A stretch of DNA of 27,437 nucleotides from Granulosicoccus sp964352535 (GTDB lineage Bacteria > Pseudomonadota > Gammaproteobacteria > Granulosicoccales > Granulosicoccaceae): the NCBI GenBank assembly GCA_964352535.1, contig CAYGSW010000046.1:1-27437 (forward strand), given 5' to 3'. The position numbers were made by a program, and so were the translations under genes. The notes under the pieces were generated by a model. The model ran no database searches, was not told where the DNA came from, and saw nothing but the letters and a program-made list of their open reading frames with translations. Positions 1-8,207 of this stretch are shown piece after piece. The first letter of the stretch is position 1. Each line of letters begins with the position of its first letter.

Positions 1-100
1 TCATCGGCTATATGCAGCAGTCTTAGTGATCCTGCAGTATAGAAATGTAACGTTGACTTCCAAATGTGGAGTACGTCTTGTTTGTGCCTATAGCGGACAG

Positions 101-571
101 TCATCTGTCATTCCTACTCTCGGATTTCGGTCCCTCAGAATTACCTATATCACTGTTGCGTTGAGCAAAATAGAACAATATGGCACCTAGCATAATCGCC
201 AGATCAGCGATATTGAATATCCCTGTGCGGATTGATCCTACTCCTACGTTCAAAAAGTCCACGACCGCTCCGTTATTTGTAACTCGGTCGATTAAGTTAC
301 TTGTTCCACCAGCAAAAAAAAGGGTCAAGCCCGTAACGGCCATTTTATCCAGTTTTTTATTAGTCACAAGATAAATTAGTAAAAGACAAAGAATTATCGC
401 TACCATGATTTGAAGCAATAACGTCTGAATCAGCGGTGGAAGTAAATCACCAAGCCCGAGAAACGCACCACTGTTCTCGGAGTACAAGACCCTCAACATA
501 TCGTTGAAATACGACTTTGGAGTTTCGAATTGCAGCATGTTTTTAGCCAGCAACTTCGTACCTTGGTCGCA
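101..571 (-). pseudogene. lspA: Signal peptidase II (LspA) remnant lacking its first membrane helix
   Basis: LspA is an inner-membrane aspartyl protease that cleaves prolipoprotein signal peptides. Counting from a TTG at 553, the NSGAF motif is near residues 27-31, the first catalytic Asp at D89 (NLIDR) and the second at D117 (FNIAD), with hydrophobic helices at about 39-63 and 112-131. The conserved first-helix motif DQGTK is also in frame just upstream (554-568), but the frame meets a TGA at 581-583, so nearly all of helix 1 and any proper start are missing. The upstream DNA instead encodes a transposase-like N-terminus in another frame. Both catalytic Asp residues survive, so decay is recent or a shortened product is still made. 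A working lspA is presumably elsewhere. The 100 bases downstream (1-100) hold no gene I can support. Confidence 0.75.
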
Positions 572-714
572 ACCAGCATGTCAACGATCATCAGCAAGGT
601 GCTGAAGAGCATACGTGTCTCATCAGCTACCTTGCCAGAGCGAACCTGTTCGTCCAGTTGTTGTTTAACGTGAGTGATTTCCTCACGAATTGATGTTGTA
701 TTGACGCTTGCCAC
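572..714 (-). mobile_element. N-terminal fragment of an IS66-type transposase
   Basis: A GTG start at 714 opens a frame whose first ~47 residues (MASVNTTSIREEITHVKQQL, then a charged segment and a hydrophobic LMIVDMLVA) resemble the N-terminal coiled-coil and hydrophobic segment of a subgroup of IS66-family transposases. The resemblance stops at about 571, where the same DNA becomes the lspA frame; the remainder of this frame, to a stop at 493, is out-of-frame lspA sequence. No DDE catalytic core, accessory ORFs or terminal repeats are visible. The family assignment is from memory of that N-terminal pattern and is moderate. The 211 bases between this fragment and the LysE remnant contain no gene I can support. 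Confidence 0.5.
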
Positions 715-925
715 GCATAATTATTTAGCTCACAACTCTGACTATGCAAGTTTGGAATTGATTGCTAAATTGCTCAGCAGTCTATTGAGGGGGTGAGCAG
801 TTACTTCTGCATTACGACAGAGATGTTTCCCAAACCTTTTGAGTGTGATTATTGGCCGGGAGTATCAACTCTGGATAGACCACTTGAGGCGAAATTGATG
901 CATAGCGTTAGCCAAAGTCAATACG

Positions 926-1441
926 TTATTGATCAACAAACGCCACCCGTACACCTAGCATCACAAGTAGTGCTCCGAATATTCGGTTGACAGTTTTCTG
1001 ACCGCGATTCAGCACACGCCTAACGATTAATGTTCCGAGCGTTTGCACGAACAGCAACCAGAACAAGATGCTAACCGTCACCATCGCTGTAATGAGAACA
1101 ATCGTTGCGAGTATGGAGCTTTCCGGAGTGATAACGGTCGTGAACACTCCGAGGTAAAACAGCGTGGCCTTCGGATTCAACAAATTAGTTGTGAAGCCTT
1201 GGAAGAACCAAGTACGCGACGGTTCGTCAGTCTGATCGACTGAAGCTTCTATCGTTACGGATTCTGCACTCAAACTCGACACACTTAAGTAAATCAAGTA
1301 CGCGGCTCCTGCATACTTTAGCAGGCTGAACGCGAGGATGCTCTGGGAGATTAGCCACCCGATTCCCACAACGCAATAGCCAATGTGAACCAGACTGGCT
1401 GCGACCATACCTGACAATGGTAGTGGCTTATTGAACGTCAA
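926..1441 (-). pseudogene. LysE/RhtB-family amino-acid exporter, 5'-truncated
   Basis: LysE/RhtB proteins are inner-membrane exporters of amino acids and related metabolites, normally about 200-210 residues with six helices. This frame gives at most 171 residues. It retains the family's central KYAGAAYLIYL stretch and the GF..NLLNPKA.LFYL segment (around residues 80-96), plus four to five hydrophobic helices. The first ~35-40 residues, including the N-terminal helix and PGP motif, are absent: the codon before the TTG at 1441 is a TAG stop, and I see no match to the missing part in the other frames upstream. An internal ATG at 1408 would give an even shorter product. Substrate cannot be told. 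It lies beside two other broken genes on the same strand. Confidence 0.7.
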
Positions 1442-1493
1442 CTACAGTGCTATCGCTTGGCTATCAGCCCCCTGGCTTTTGAGATACCACATC

Positions 1494-1718
1494 TTATTCC
1501 TTTACCAAAACTGTATCTATAGTTTTAACGTCTTTGTTCTTTATGCAGGCCGATAAGTTCACACCGGCAGAAACGCATCGTTTGCGCGCAAAATAATAGT
1601 ACGGATTATCTTTTGTCGTTTTGGCAATTTGAACATGAAACGAAGCTCTCGATACTAGTGGTCCGATACCCTGGACCCTATGTAGTGATCTGCTCATTTC
1701 GCAAACATGAATTATCAT
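1494..1718 (-). CDS. Doubtful small ORF, 74 residues
   Basis: This frame starts at ATG 1718, 27 bases beyond the enoyl-CoA hydratase stop, with no recognisable ribosome binding site. The product is basic with four Cys and no clear domain. A short HRVQGIGPLV segment faintly recalls the GIGP motif of IS110-type transposases, but the rest does not follow. Given the fragments around it, this may be another remnant or chance reading frame. Confidence 0.2.
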   Translation of the reverse strand: MIIHVCEMSRSLHRVQGIGPLVSRASFHVQIAKTTKDNPYYYFARKRCVSAGVNLSACIKNKDVKTIDTVLVKE

Positions 1719-1745
1719 TGTGATCGGCAGTTCACGACAAGATCC

Positions 1746-2528
1746 CTAACGTTTGAACTGCGCTTCACGCTTCTCAATAAACGCACTCATGCCTTCTTTC
1801 TGATCATATGTTGCAAACAACGATTGAAAAACCCGGCGCTCAAACAATAGCCCTTCGCTGAGCGACGACTCCAGAGCTCTATCCACAGCTTCTCTTGCAA
1901 CCATCGCTGTCGTTTTAGAGTAGGAGGCAATTTGAGTAGCCGCCTCCTTCGCAGCATCCAGCAAGGCATCATCAGGATAGATACGCGCAACCAGACCGGC
2001 CTCCTTAGCCTCGTCAGCATCCATCATGCGACCGGTAAGAATCATGTCCATGGCTTTACTCTTGCCCACTAATCGCGTCAAACGCTGTGATCCTCCCATG
2101 CCCGGAATCACGCCAAGTTTGATCTCCGGCTGTCCAAAGCGGGCTGATTTTCCACAGTAAATCGTGTCGCACATCATCGCCAGTTCGCAACCACCGCCCA
2201 ACGCATAGCCGGATACGGCAGCAATTTTTGGTGTGCGCAACTGTGCTATGGCCTCCCATCCTCTTAGCATATCGGTGAGGAACGCATCAGGGTAGGTCCT
2301 GTCTCGCATCTCGGCAATATCAGCTCCAGCAGCAAACGCTTTTGCAGAACCGGTAATAATGAAACAGCCCACACCAGGATCATTGTCCAGAGGTACCATG
2401 GCATCAGTCAGCTCGCCAAGCACTTGAGCATTAAGCGCATTCAGTGCTTTGGGTCTATCGATAGTAACGATAACAACGCGCCCTTCATGCGACACATGCA
2501 CACACGCAGTTGTGGATTGTTCAGTCAT
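1746..2528 (-). CDS. Enoyl-CoA hydratase (crotonase family), valine pathway
   Basis: Hydrates a 2-enoyl-CoA; in this operon the probable substrate is methacrylyl-CoA, giving 3-hydroxyisobutyryl-CoA in valine breakdown. The protein has 260 residues, the usual crotonase length. The oxyanion-hole segment AFAAGAD (about residues 64-70) is present, as are both catalytic glutamates: E115 in GGGCELAM and E135 in GQPEIKLGVIPG, with the 20-residue spacing of E144/E164 in the rat enzyme. I chose ATG 2528 over an in-frame ATG at 2606 because the longer version would run inside the preceding dehydrogenase gene, and a GAGGG ribosome site sits just ahead of 2528. It is the last gene of the operon, 4 bases after the upstream stop. 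No terminator hairpin is visible after it. Confidence 0.93.
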   Translation of the reverse strand: MTEQSTTACVHVSHEGRVVIVTIDRPKALNALNAQVLGELTDAMVPLDNDPGVGCFIITGSAKAFAAGADIAEMRDRTYPDAFLTDMLRGWEAIAQLRTPKIAAVSGYALGGGCELAMMCDTIYCGKSARFGQPEIKLGVIPGMGGSQRLTRLVGKSKAMDMILTGRMMDADEAKEAGLVARIYPDDALLDAAKEAATQIASYSKTTAMVAREAVDRALESSLSEGLLFERRVFQSLFATYDQKEGMSAFIEKREAQFKR

Positions 2529-2532
2529 CTGA

Positions 2533-3402
2533 TTACCCTCTGGTGCTTGCCGCAATCGCTGGCAACATGGCAGAAAAATCTTTGCCCAACCCTTCATGCT
2601 CAACAAATTTTTCGTACAGTTGGGTAGCGTTCAAGCCCATCGGCGTACTGGCATCCACCTGCTCGGCAGCACTCTGACTCAAACGAAGATCCTTGAGCAT
2701 GAGCTCAGCCGCAAACCCCGGGGTATAGTCATTGTCAGCCGGACTCTCAGGACCTACCCCTGGCACTGGACAATAGGTGTTCACCGACCAGCATGAACCC
2801 GATGAGGTAGACATGACTTCGAACAGCTTGTCTTCATCAAGCCCAAGCTTTGCTCCCAATACAAAAGCTTCACACGTGCCTATCATCGAAATACCCAGCA
2901 ACATGTTATTGCAGATCTTGGCTGCCTGCCCGGCACCACCCTCTCCGCAGTGCACAACACGTTTTCCCATGATGTCCAACAGCGGTCTGACTTTGTTGAA
3001 CGCCGCCTCTGCGCCCCCAACCATAAACGTTAACGTACCAGCCGTCGCGCCGCCGATGCCGCCCGAAACAGGCGCGTCAACGGATAACAACCCAGCATCA
3101 GAGGCCTGACTGTGCGCCAACCGTGCGCTGACCATGTCAACCGTGGAACAGTCAAGAAATAGAGCGCCAGGCTTGCCAAGTGGTACAATCTGCGCGTAAA
3201 CCCTCTGCAACACGCCCCCATCAGGCAGCATGGTAATGACAGCTTCCATATCACTGACAGCCTCCGACACATCGGATACCGATGTTATGCCCGCAACACT
3301 GATATCGGCGGTGTCGTAACCGTACACATCATGACCGGCAGCCGCAAGATTTGCTGCCATCGGCGCGCCCATATTGCCCAGTCCTATGAACCCTATTTTC
3401 AT
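2533..3402 (-). CDS. mmsB: 3-hydroxyisobutyrate dehydrogenase
   Basis: Oxidises 3-hydroxyisobutyrate to methylmalonate semialdehyde with NAD+, a late step of valine degradation. The 289-residue protein begins with the Rossmann nucleotide-binding loop GFIGLGNMG (residues 4-12), has the substrate-binding VSGG at about 112-115, and the catalytic lysine at K162 in AAKICNN, all standard for the beta-hydroxyacid dehydrogenase family. It starts 4 bases after the hydrolase gene and ends 4 bases before the hydratase, so the operon is translated as a unit. The next enzyme, methylmalonate-semialdehyde dehydrogenase (mmsA), commonly a neighbour, is not in the window. Confidence 0.93.
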   Translation of the reverse strand: MKIGFIGLGNMGAPMAANLAAAGHDVYGYDTADISVAGITSVSDVSEAVSDMEAVITMLPDGGVLQRVYAQIVPLGKPGALFLDCSTVDMVSARLAHSQASDAGLLSVDAPVSGGIGGATAGTLTFMVGGAEAAFNKVRPLLDIMGKRVVHCGEGGAGQAAKICNNMLLGISMIGTCEAFVLGAKLGLDEDKLFEVMSTSSGSCWSVNTYCPVPGVGPESPADNDYTPGFAAELMLKDLRLSQSAAEQVDASTPMGLNATQLYEKFVEHEGLGKDFSAMLPAIAASTRG

Positions 3403-3406
3403 CTAC

Positions 3407-4528
3407 CTACCCCTGCAATGGTTTGAAAACCGGGCTATCCCCGGGGACTTCGTCTTTTAACTGATCGATCAGTTCCTGCGGAATAGACTCGATCGATGAA
3501 TGCTTCCAGACGGGCTTGCGATCTCTGTCAATGAGGGCTGCACGTATACCTTCGAGTATATCGCCACACTCCATCACACGAGACACAAACCGATACTCCC
3601 GGCTGAGTGCTTTATCGATACCGGGCGTTGCGCGAGCCTCTCGCACCAGATCAAAAGACAGCTGAAGCGACAGGGGCGATGCATAGGCGATCTTCTTCGC
3701 GGCATCAACTGCCCATTCATCATCAAGTTGCCCAAGCTTTCCCAGCACGGTCGCCAGTGTTTTGCCTCCGAACACGCTGTTGATTTCTTGCTCCTTGTCG
3801 GCAAGTGTCGAACTGGTCGGAGCCGACTCGCTGAACGTGTCAATAACGTTGACATTACCGGATTCAACCAGTGCACTCTTGAGCGCGTCCAGATTATCAA
3901 CAGGCACATAAGCATCGGCAAAGCCTGCATGGATCGCATCACTGGCGTTGAAACGCTCACCCGTGAGCGCAAGAAACTCGCCGATAAAACCCGGTGATAG
4001 CGACAAAAGATGCGTGGCACCGATATCCGGTACAAGTCCGATAGAACACTCAGGTAATGCAAGCATGCTTCGTTCGGTAACAATCCGGTGTGAGCCATGG
4101 GCCGAGATACCAACACCGCCACCCATGACAATGCCATCCATAATCGCCACATACGGCTTTGGATAGCTGTCTATCAGTGCATTGAGCCGATATTCATCGC
4201 GCCAGAACTGTCGCCCGCTTTCAATATCACCTGCGATTCCCTGCTGATAGAGAACCGCAACATCACCACCGGCACAGAATGCTTTTTCGCCAATCGCATC
4301 AATCAACACCAGCGATACTGTGTCGTCTTTTTGCCATTCAAGAAGTGCACTCTCGATGGTCAGCGCCATCTGATGTGACAATGCATTCAACGCATGTGGA
4401 CGGCATAAGGTCAATCGCCCCACCCGTCCTTCAATCCGGACCCGTATATCTTCTGCAGGCGCCGACTCACACACATCCACTTTATCCACGTCCACTTTAT
4501 CGGTGTTGCTGTCCGTTGGGGAAACCAT
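3407..4528 (-). CDS. 3-hydroxyisobutyryl-CoA hydrolase
   Basis: Releases free 3-hydroxyisobutyrate from its CoA ester, the step that distinguishes valine catabolism from other branched-chain routes. The 373-residue protein has the crotonase fold with the FCAGGD oxyanion segment at about residues 84-89, the GGGVG loop at 136-140, and the hydrolase signature PECSIGLVPDIG with E160 and D168, matching the spacing of the catalytic pair in the human enzyme (E169/D177). Length and the extra C-terminal region separate it from ordinary enoyl-CoA hydratases. Its ATG overlaps the stop of the acyl-CoA dehydrogenase by one base (TGATG), implying translational coupling. The first ~25 residues are polar, contain a duplicated DKVDV, and are probably not part of the fold. 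Confidence 0.92.
   Translation of the reverse strand: MVSPTDSNTDKVDVDKVDVCESAPAEDIRVRIEGRVGRLTLCRPHALNALSHQMALTIESALLEWQKDDTVSLVLIDAIGEKAFCAGGDVAVLYQQGIAGDIESGRQFWRDEYRLNALIDSYPKPYVAIMDGIVMGGGVGISAHGSHRIVTERSMLALPECSIGLVPDIGATHLLSLSPGFIGEFLALTGERFNASDAIHAGFADAYVPVDNLDALKSALVESGNVNVIDTFSESAPTSSTLADKEQEINSVFGGKTLATVLGKLGQLDDEWAVDAAKKIAYASPLSLQLSFDLVREARATPGIDKALSREYRFVSRVMECGDILEGIRAALIDRDRKPVWKHSSIESIPQELIDQLKDEVPGDSPVFKPLQG
4472..4501. repeat. Two 15-bp tandem copies inside the hydrolase N-terminus
   Basis: Two adjacent 15-base units (4472-4486 and 4487-4501) differ at a single position and encode DKVDV twice on the minus strand. The length is a multiple of three, so the frame is kept. It looks like a simple slippage duplication in a disordered N-terminal tail. 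Confidence 0.85.
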
Positions 4529-5676
4529 CAGTCAGCATGCTCTGCCATCAGTGCCCTGGCAGTCACCATTCTCATGATTTCGTTTGTACCTTCCAGTATT
4601 TGATGCACTCTTATATCGCGCACGATTTTCTCTATGCCGTAGTCTTCAAGATAACCATAGCCGCCGTGCAGCTGCATCGCATCGTTAGCCACATCAAAAC
4701 ACTGATCGGTAACAAATCGCTTGGCCATTGCACAGAATTTCGACGCATCAGGTGCTTGATTGTCAAGCTTCCAGGCCGCCTTGTAGAGAAACGTTCGAGA
4801 GGCTTGCAGGTTGATTTCCATATCAGCCATTTTGAATTGCAGTGCCTGCAACTTGTTTATTGAAGCACCAAAAGCCTTGCGCTCAGACGTGTACCGAACA
4901 CTTTTATCCAGAGCATGTTGCGCAGCCCCAAGAGAGCACGCTGAGATATTAAGCCGACCACCGTCAAGCCCTGACATCGCATAACGAAAGCCATCGCCTT
5001 CCTTACCCAGTAAATTAGCCGCCGCCACCTCGCAGTCATCAAACTGAACCTGAGCGGTGGGTTGTGAGCGCCAGCCCATCTTTTTCTCCGGCGCACCGAA
5101 ACTCAACCCCTTGGAACCATCCTCAACAACCAGCGCTGAGATACCAGAAGGGCCATCACCAACTGTGCGACACATCGTGATGTACATGTCAGAGTAACCG
5201 CCACCGGATATGAACGCCTTGGTGCCGCTCAGCAACCACGTATCACCGTTTCTGCTTGCGCGGGTTCGAAGTGCCGCCGCATCTGAACCAGAACCAGGTT
5301 CGGTCAGACAATAGGATGCAATTTTCTCGTACGAACACATCGAAGGCAGCAAACGCTTGCGCATCTCATCCGACCCATAACAATCAATCATCCAGGCACA
5401 CATATTGTGAATCGAAATGAACGCTGCAACCGAAGGACACGCCTTGGACAGGGCTTCGAAAATCAGCGTAGCATCAAGCCGTGAGAGCCCAGAACCACCA
5501 AATTCCTCCGACACATAGATTCCAGCGAAACCCAGCTCACCTACCTTGCGAAGCAACTCTTTAGGAATTGTTCCCTCCTGATCCCAACGCGCTGCATGGG
5601 GTGCTATTTCAGCGTCCCCGAACGCAAGTGCCATGTCCTGAATGGCACGTTGTTCCTCTGTGAGTTCAAAATTCAT
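4528..5676 (-). CDS. Acyl-CoA dehydrogenase, probably isobutyryl-CoA dehydrogenase
   Basis: An FAD-dependent dehydrogenase introducing the alpha,beta double bond in a short acyl-CoA; the operon points to isobutyryl-CoA to methacrylyl-CoA. The 382 residues are standard for the family. Visible signatures are the flavin/substrate loop CLTEPGSGSD (about 123-132), the GGYGYLEDYGIEK region (338-350) and the catalytic glutamate E362 in ILEGTNEI. A GGAG ribosome site lies about 9 bases before the ATG. It is the first gene of the four-gene operon. The 94 bases between it and pcaQ contain a small ACTGC-N5-GCAGT inverted repeat (5722-5736), a possible operator, but no clear promoter. Substrate choice is inferred from neighbours; a related branched-chain substrate is possible. 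Confidence 0.9.
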   Translation of the reverse strand: MNFELTEEQRAIQDMALAFGDAEIAPHAARWDQEGTIPKELLRKVGELGFAGIYVSEEFGGSGLSRLDATLIFEALSKACPSVAAFISIHNMCAWMIDCYGSDEMRKRLLPSMCSYEKIASYCLTEPGSGSDAAALRTRASRNGDTWLLSGTKAFISGGGYSDMYITMCRTVGDGPSGISALVVEDGSKGLSFGAPEKKMGWRSQPTAQVQFDDCEVAAANLLGKEGDGFRYAMSGLDGGRLNISACSLGAAQHALDKSVRYTSERKAFGASINKLQALQFKMADMEINLQASRTFLYKAAWKLDNQAPDASKFCAMAKRFVTDQCFDVANDAMQLHGGYGYLEDYGIEKIVRDIRVHQILEGTNEIMRMVTARALMAEHAD

Positions 5677-5770
5677 TGGCCTGTACTCCGTACGTTATGT
5701 TTTGACCCAGAAAGGTATGCAACTGCCAGATGCAGTGGTTGATAACATGGTACGCCCTTATCAGCGTCGA

Positions 5771-6685
5771 TCAATCATTCGACACTAGCAACACCTGCTG
5801 AACGGCAAGCTGAAACACCTGCCCGACGGTAGACAATGGTGCACTGGGACGTGTCATCAACCCCACGGGGCCCTGAGTCAAACTCATGTCGATCGGTAGC
5901 TTCACCAACTGGCCCTCGGCTATATCGTTGGCAACCACCCCGCCCGAGATAAACCAGACGGCATCGGTACTTCTGGTGTGCGTGCGCCCAAAAGGTACTG
6001 ACACAGTTTCAATACGGTTGGGAATATCTCCAACACCGTTGGCTATCAGCACGCGCTCAACCAATGGTCTGATGGCAGCCCCTTCAGGAGGATAGATCAC
6101 CGGCCAGTCAACAATACGCGCCAAATCCGGATAGCCTAAAAGCGGATGATCAGGTCGCACCACCAGCACGACCTCTTCACTGTACAGCTGTGTAAACGAG
6201 ATGCCCTGCATGTTGTCAGGCTGCGCCATTCGTCCGATCAACAGATCCAACTCTCCCAGACGTAGCCGCTCGGCCAGATAGCTATGCGGTCCGTCCATGA
6301 TGCGCAACATCGCATTGGGTGCCATGGTGGAAAACTCGGATGCAACGCAAGGCATCAACCAGGCCGCAACACTGGGCAGGGCACCGACGTTAAGCGTCTC
6401 CTTGATAGCCTTGCCTTCCTGCTCAACGCCAGCAAGCCCCTGCTGCAAGCTGGCCAGTGACATTTGAGCAAAGTGCAAAAACACCTCACCCTGACTGGTC
6501 AGTTTGATCCCTGCACGGCTGCGATCCATCAGTGTCGCACCGATGATGGCTTCCAGCTCCTTCACGGTTTTGGATATAGAGGGCTGCGTCAGGTACAGCT
6601 TTTCGGCAGCTCGCTTGAAGCTCTGCTCTCTGGCTATTTCAACAAAGCACTGTATGTGGCGAAATTTAATACGACGATCGACCAC
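5771..6685 (-). CDS. pcaQ: LysR-type activator PcaQ
   Basis: A LysR-type transcriptional regulator of 304 residues. The winged helix-turn-helix occupies roughly residues 6-65 (FKRAAEKLYLTQPSISKTVK), followed by the co-inducer-binding domain. The sequence, including DGPHSYLAERLRLGELDLLIGR, fits the PcaQ subgroup that activates protocatechuate genes in response to pathway intermediates such as carboxymuconate or beta-ketoadipate enol-lactone. It is transcribed away from pobA-pcaCHG with a 159-base gap, the standard divergent arrangement for LysR regulators that control both promoters. No separate pobA regulator (PobR) is present here, so PcaQ may also govern pobA; that is inference. Confidence 0.85.
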   Translation of the reverse strand: MVDRRIKFRHIQCFVEIAREQSFKRAAEKLYLTQPSISKTVKELEAIIGATLMDRSRAGIKLTSQGEVFLHFAQMSLASLQQGLAGVEQEGKAIKETLNVGALPSVAAWLMPCVASEFSTMAPNAMLRIMDGPHSYLAERLRLGELDLLIGRMAQPDNMQGISFTQLYSEEVVLVVRPDHPLLGYPDLARIVDWPVIYPPEGAAIRPLVERVLIANGVGDIPNRIETVSVPFGRTHTRSTDAVWFISGGVVANDIAEGQLVKLPIDMSLTQGPVGLMTRPSAPLSTVGQVFQLAVQQVLLVSND

Positions 6686-6715
6686 TTACTTTCCATTTTT
6701 AGAAACCATCTGGCG

Positions 6716-6760
6716 TTACATATCATTTTACATATCGGTTTGAAACAGTCAATGTAACCG
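6716..6760. promoter_or_regulatory. Candidate PcaQ/LysR operator between pcaQ and pobA
   Basis: Within the divergent intergenic gap there is a 9-base direct repeat TTACATATC (6716-6724 and 6728-6736), immediately followed by an inverted repeat CGGTT-N15-AACCG (6736-6740 and 6756-6760). LysR-type regulators bind interrupted dyads in such positions, and GGTT/AACC half-sites recall those described for PcaQ. I cannot place a convincing -35/-10 pair for either gene. Assignment to PcaQ is inference. Confidence 0.4.
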
Positions 6761-6844
6761 GACCGGAGTTTGACGCTGTCAGAATCTCCCGGGCAGGCCT
6801 CGTACGGTTTACTTCATCCAGACAATGGCTGTGGAAATATCAAT

Positions 6845-8014
6845 ATGAAAACTCAGGTAGTTGTCATCGGCGGTGGCCCATCAGGGTTGCTGCTCAGCCA
6901 ATTGCTGCACCGCCAAGGTATAGAATCTGTCGTACTGGAACGCAAAACCCGTGACTATGTTCTGGGACGCATTCGAGCGGGTGTTCTGGAAACTGGCACT
7001 GTTGATCTGATGCGCAAGGCAGGCATTTCCCAGCGTATGGAACAAGAATGCATGGTGCACGATGGCATCGTCATTTCACATGCCGACGAACAATTCAGTA
7101 TCAATTTGAAAGCGCTCACAGGCTCACACGTGGTGGTATACGGCCAGACTGAACTCACTCGCGATCTGTATAACGCTCGTGAAGCTGCCAACGGTCAGCT
7201 GATCTTCAATGTGGAAAATGTGCAAATACATGATGCTGATAGCGATCATCCACGTGTCACATATCAAAAGGATGGAAAAACGCTTAGCATCGACTGCGAC
7301 TTTGTTGCAGGTTGCGATGGCTTTCATGGCGTCAGTCGTCAAGTTATTCCCTTGAGCGCGCGCCGAGAATACGAAAAAGTGTATCCCTTCGGCTGGCTGG
7401 GCATCCTGTCCGAGACACCACCGGTTAACCACGAACTCATCTACGCCTCCTCGCCTCGTGGTTTTGCCTTGTGCTCCATGCGCAACCAGAATCTGAGCCG
7501 TTACTACATACAATGCTCGTTGTCGGATAGCCCTGACGATTGGACAGATACCGCCTTCTGGGAGGAACTCAAACGTCGCATTCCAAGCCATGCTGCCAGG
7601 TCTCTGATCACTGGACCTTCTATTGAAAAATCCATTGCCCCACTGCGCTCCTTTGTCACTGAGCCCATGCGCTGGGGGCGTCTGTTTTTATGCGGCGATG
7701 CAGCGCACATTGTTCCGCCAACGGGTGCAAAAGGACTCAACACAGCCGCCGGAGACATTCACTATCTTTATGAAGGCCTGACCCGGTACTACTTGAACGG
7801 AGATAACGAAGGCATTGATCAGTACTCGGAAAAAGCGCTGGCGCGAGTATGGAAAGCCGTGCGATTCAGTTGGTCGCTAACCTCCATGCTGCATACTTTT
7901 CCGGACCAGTCCGAGTTTGATCATAAAATGCAGGCTGCCGAAGTTGCCTTCATGAAATCTAATCGGCACGCTCAAGCAATGCTGGCCGAAAACTATGTTG
8001 GGCTACCCTATTGA
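6845..8014 (+). CDS. pobA: 4-hydroxybenzoate 3-monooxygenase
   Basis: An FAD-dependent hydroxylase turning 4-hydroxybenzoate, O2 and NADPH into protocatechuate, the substrate of PcaHG encoded just downstream. The 389-residue protein begins MKTQVVVIGGGPSGLLL with the FAD-binding GxGxxG-type loop, has GRIRAGVLE with R44, the second FAD motif CGDAAHIVPPTGAKGLN, and ends in AENYVGLPY, which carries the active-site tyrosine (Y384; Y385 in the Pseudomonas fluorescens enzyme, 394 residues). I chose ATG 6845, where homology begins, over an in-frame TTG at 6770. The ribosome site (GGAAAT) is weak. It heads the pobA-pcaC-pcaH-pcaG group; 193 bases separate it from pcaC. Confidence 0.95.
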   Translation: MKTQVVVIGGGPSGLLLSQLLHRQGIESVVLERKTRDYVLGRIRAGVLETGTVDLMRKAGISQRMEQECMVHDGIVISHADEQFSINLKALTGSHVVVYGQTELTRDLYNAREAANGQLIFNVENVQIHDADSDHPRVTYQKDGKTLSIDCDFVAGCDGFHGVSRQVIPLSARREYEKVYPFGWLGILSETPPVNHELIYASSPRGFALCSMRNQNLSRYYIQCSLSDSPDDWTDTAFWEELKRRIPSHAARSLITGPSIEKSIAPLRSFVTEPMRWGRLFLCGDAAHIVPPTGAKGLNTAAGDIHYLYEGLTRYYLNGDNEGIDQYSEKALARVWKAVRFSWSLTSMLHTFPDQSEFDHKMQAAEVAFMKSNRHAQAMLAENYVGLPY

Positions 8015-8147
8015 TGAACATCGCATACGGTTCAAGCGTTACTTTACACTCGCGCAGCGGGTATTGTGAGGCCCAAGCACCGCAAGAGTGCCACCATCGA
8101 GCGCATACAGTGCGCACAATAAGCCGTTACAGAGGATGCGAGCCACT

Positions 8148-8186
8148 AACCTACGTTGCAACACAAACAGGTTTTGCAAGTTAACC
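8148..8186. promoter_or_regulatory. Repeat-rich stretch upstream of pcaC, possible operator
   Basis: Just before pcaC are AACC (8148-8151), GGTT (8170-8173) and AACC (8183-8186), interleaved with two TTGCAA direct repeats (8156-8161 and 8173-8178). The AACC/GGTT half-sites are like those between pcaQ and pobA, so pcaCHG may have its own regulated promoter in the 193-base gap. No confident -10 is visible. Confidence 0.3.
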
Positions 8187-8207
8187 GTTTGACCACGGAG
8201 ATCAGCC

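Noticed and set aside
793..990. A 65-residue plus-strand frame between the transposase fragment and the LysE remnant
   Set aside because: GTG start, no convincing domain, and its 3' third is antisense to the LysE frame.
1494..1718. Reading this small ORF as an IS110-type transposase remnant because of a GIGPLV segment
   Set aside because: Only about six residues match and the flanking sequence does not continue the family pattern, so it is left as a doubtful ORF.
2529..2606. Longer enoyl-CoA hydratase starting at ATG 2606
   Set aside because: The extra 26 residues (with a Cys-rich, unhomologous look) overlap the dehydrogenase gene, while ATG 2528 has a GAGGG site and starts where crotonase homology begins.
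3500..3997. A 165-residue plus-strand frame inside the 3-hydroxyisobutyryl-CoA hydrolase gene
   Set aside because: Antisense shadow of a gene with all catalytic residues intact.
7124..7591. A 155-residue minus-strand frame inside pobA
   Set aside because: It is antisense to an intact, well-recognised pobA and shows no domain or start signals.
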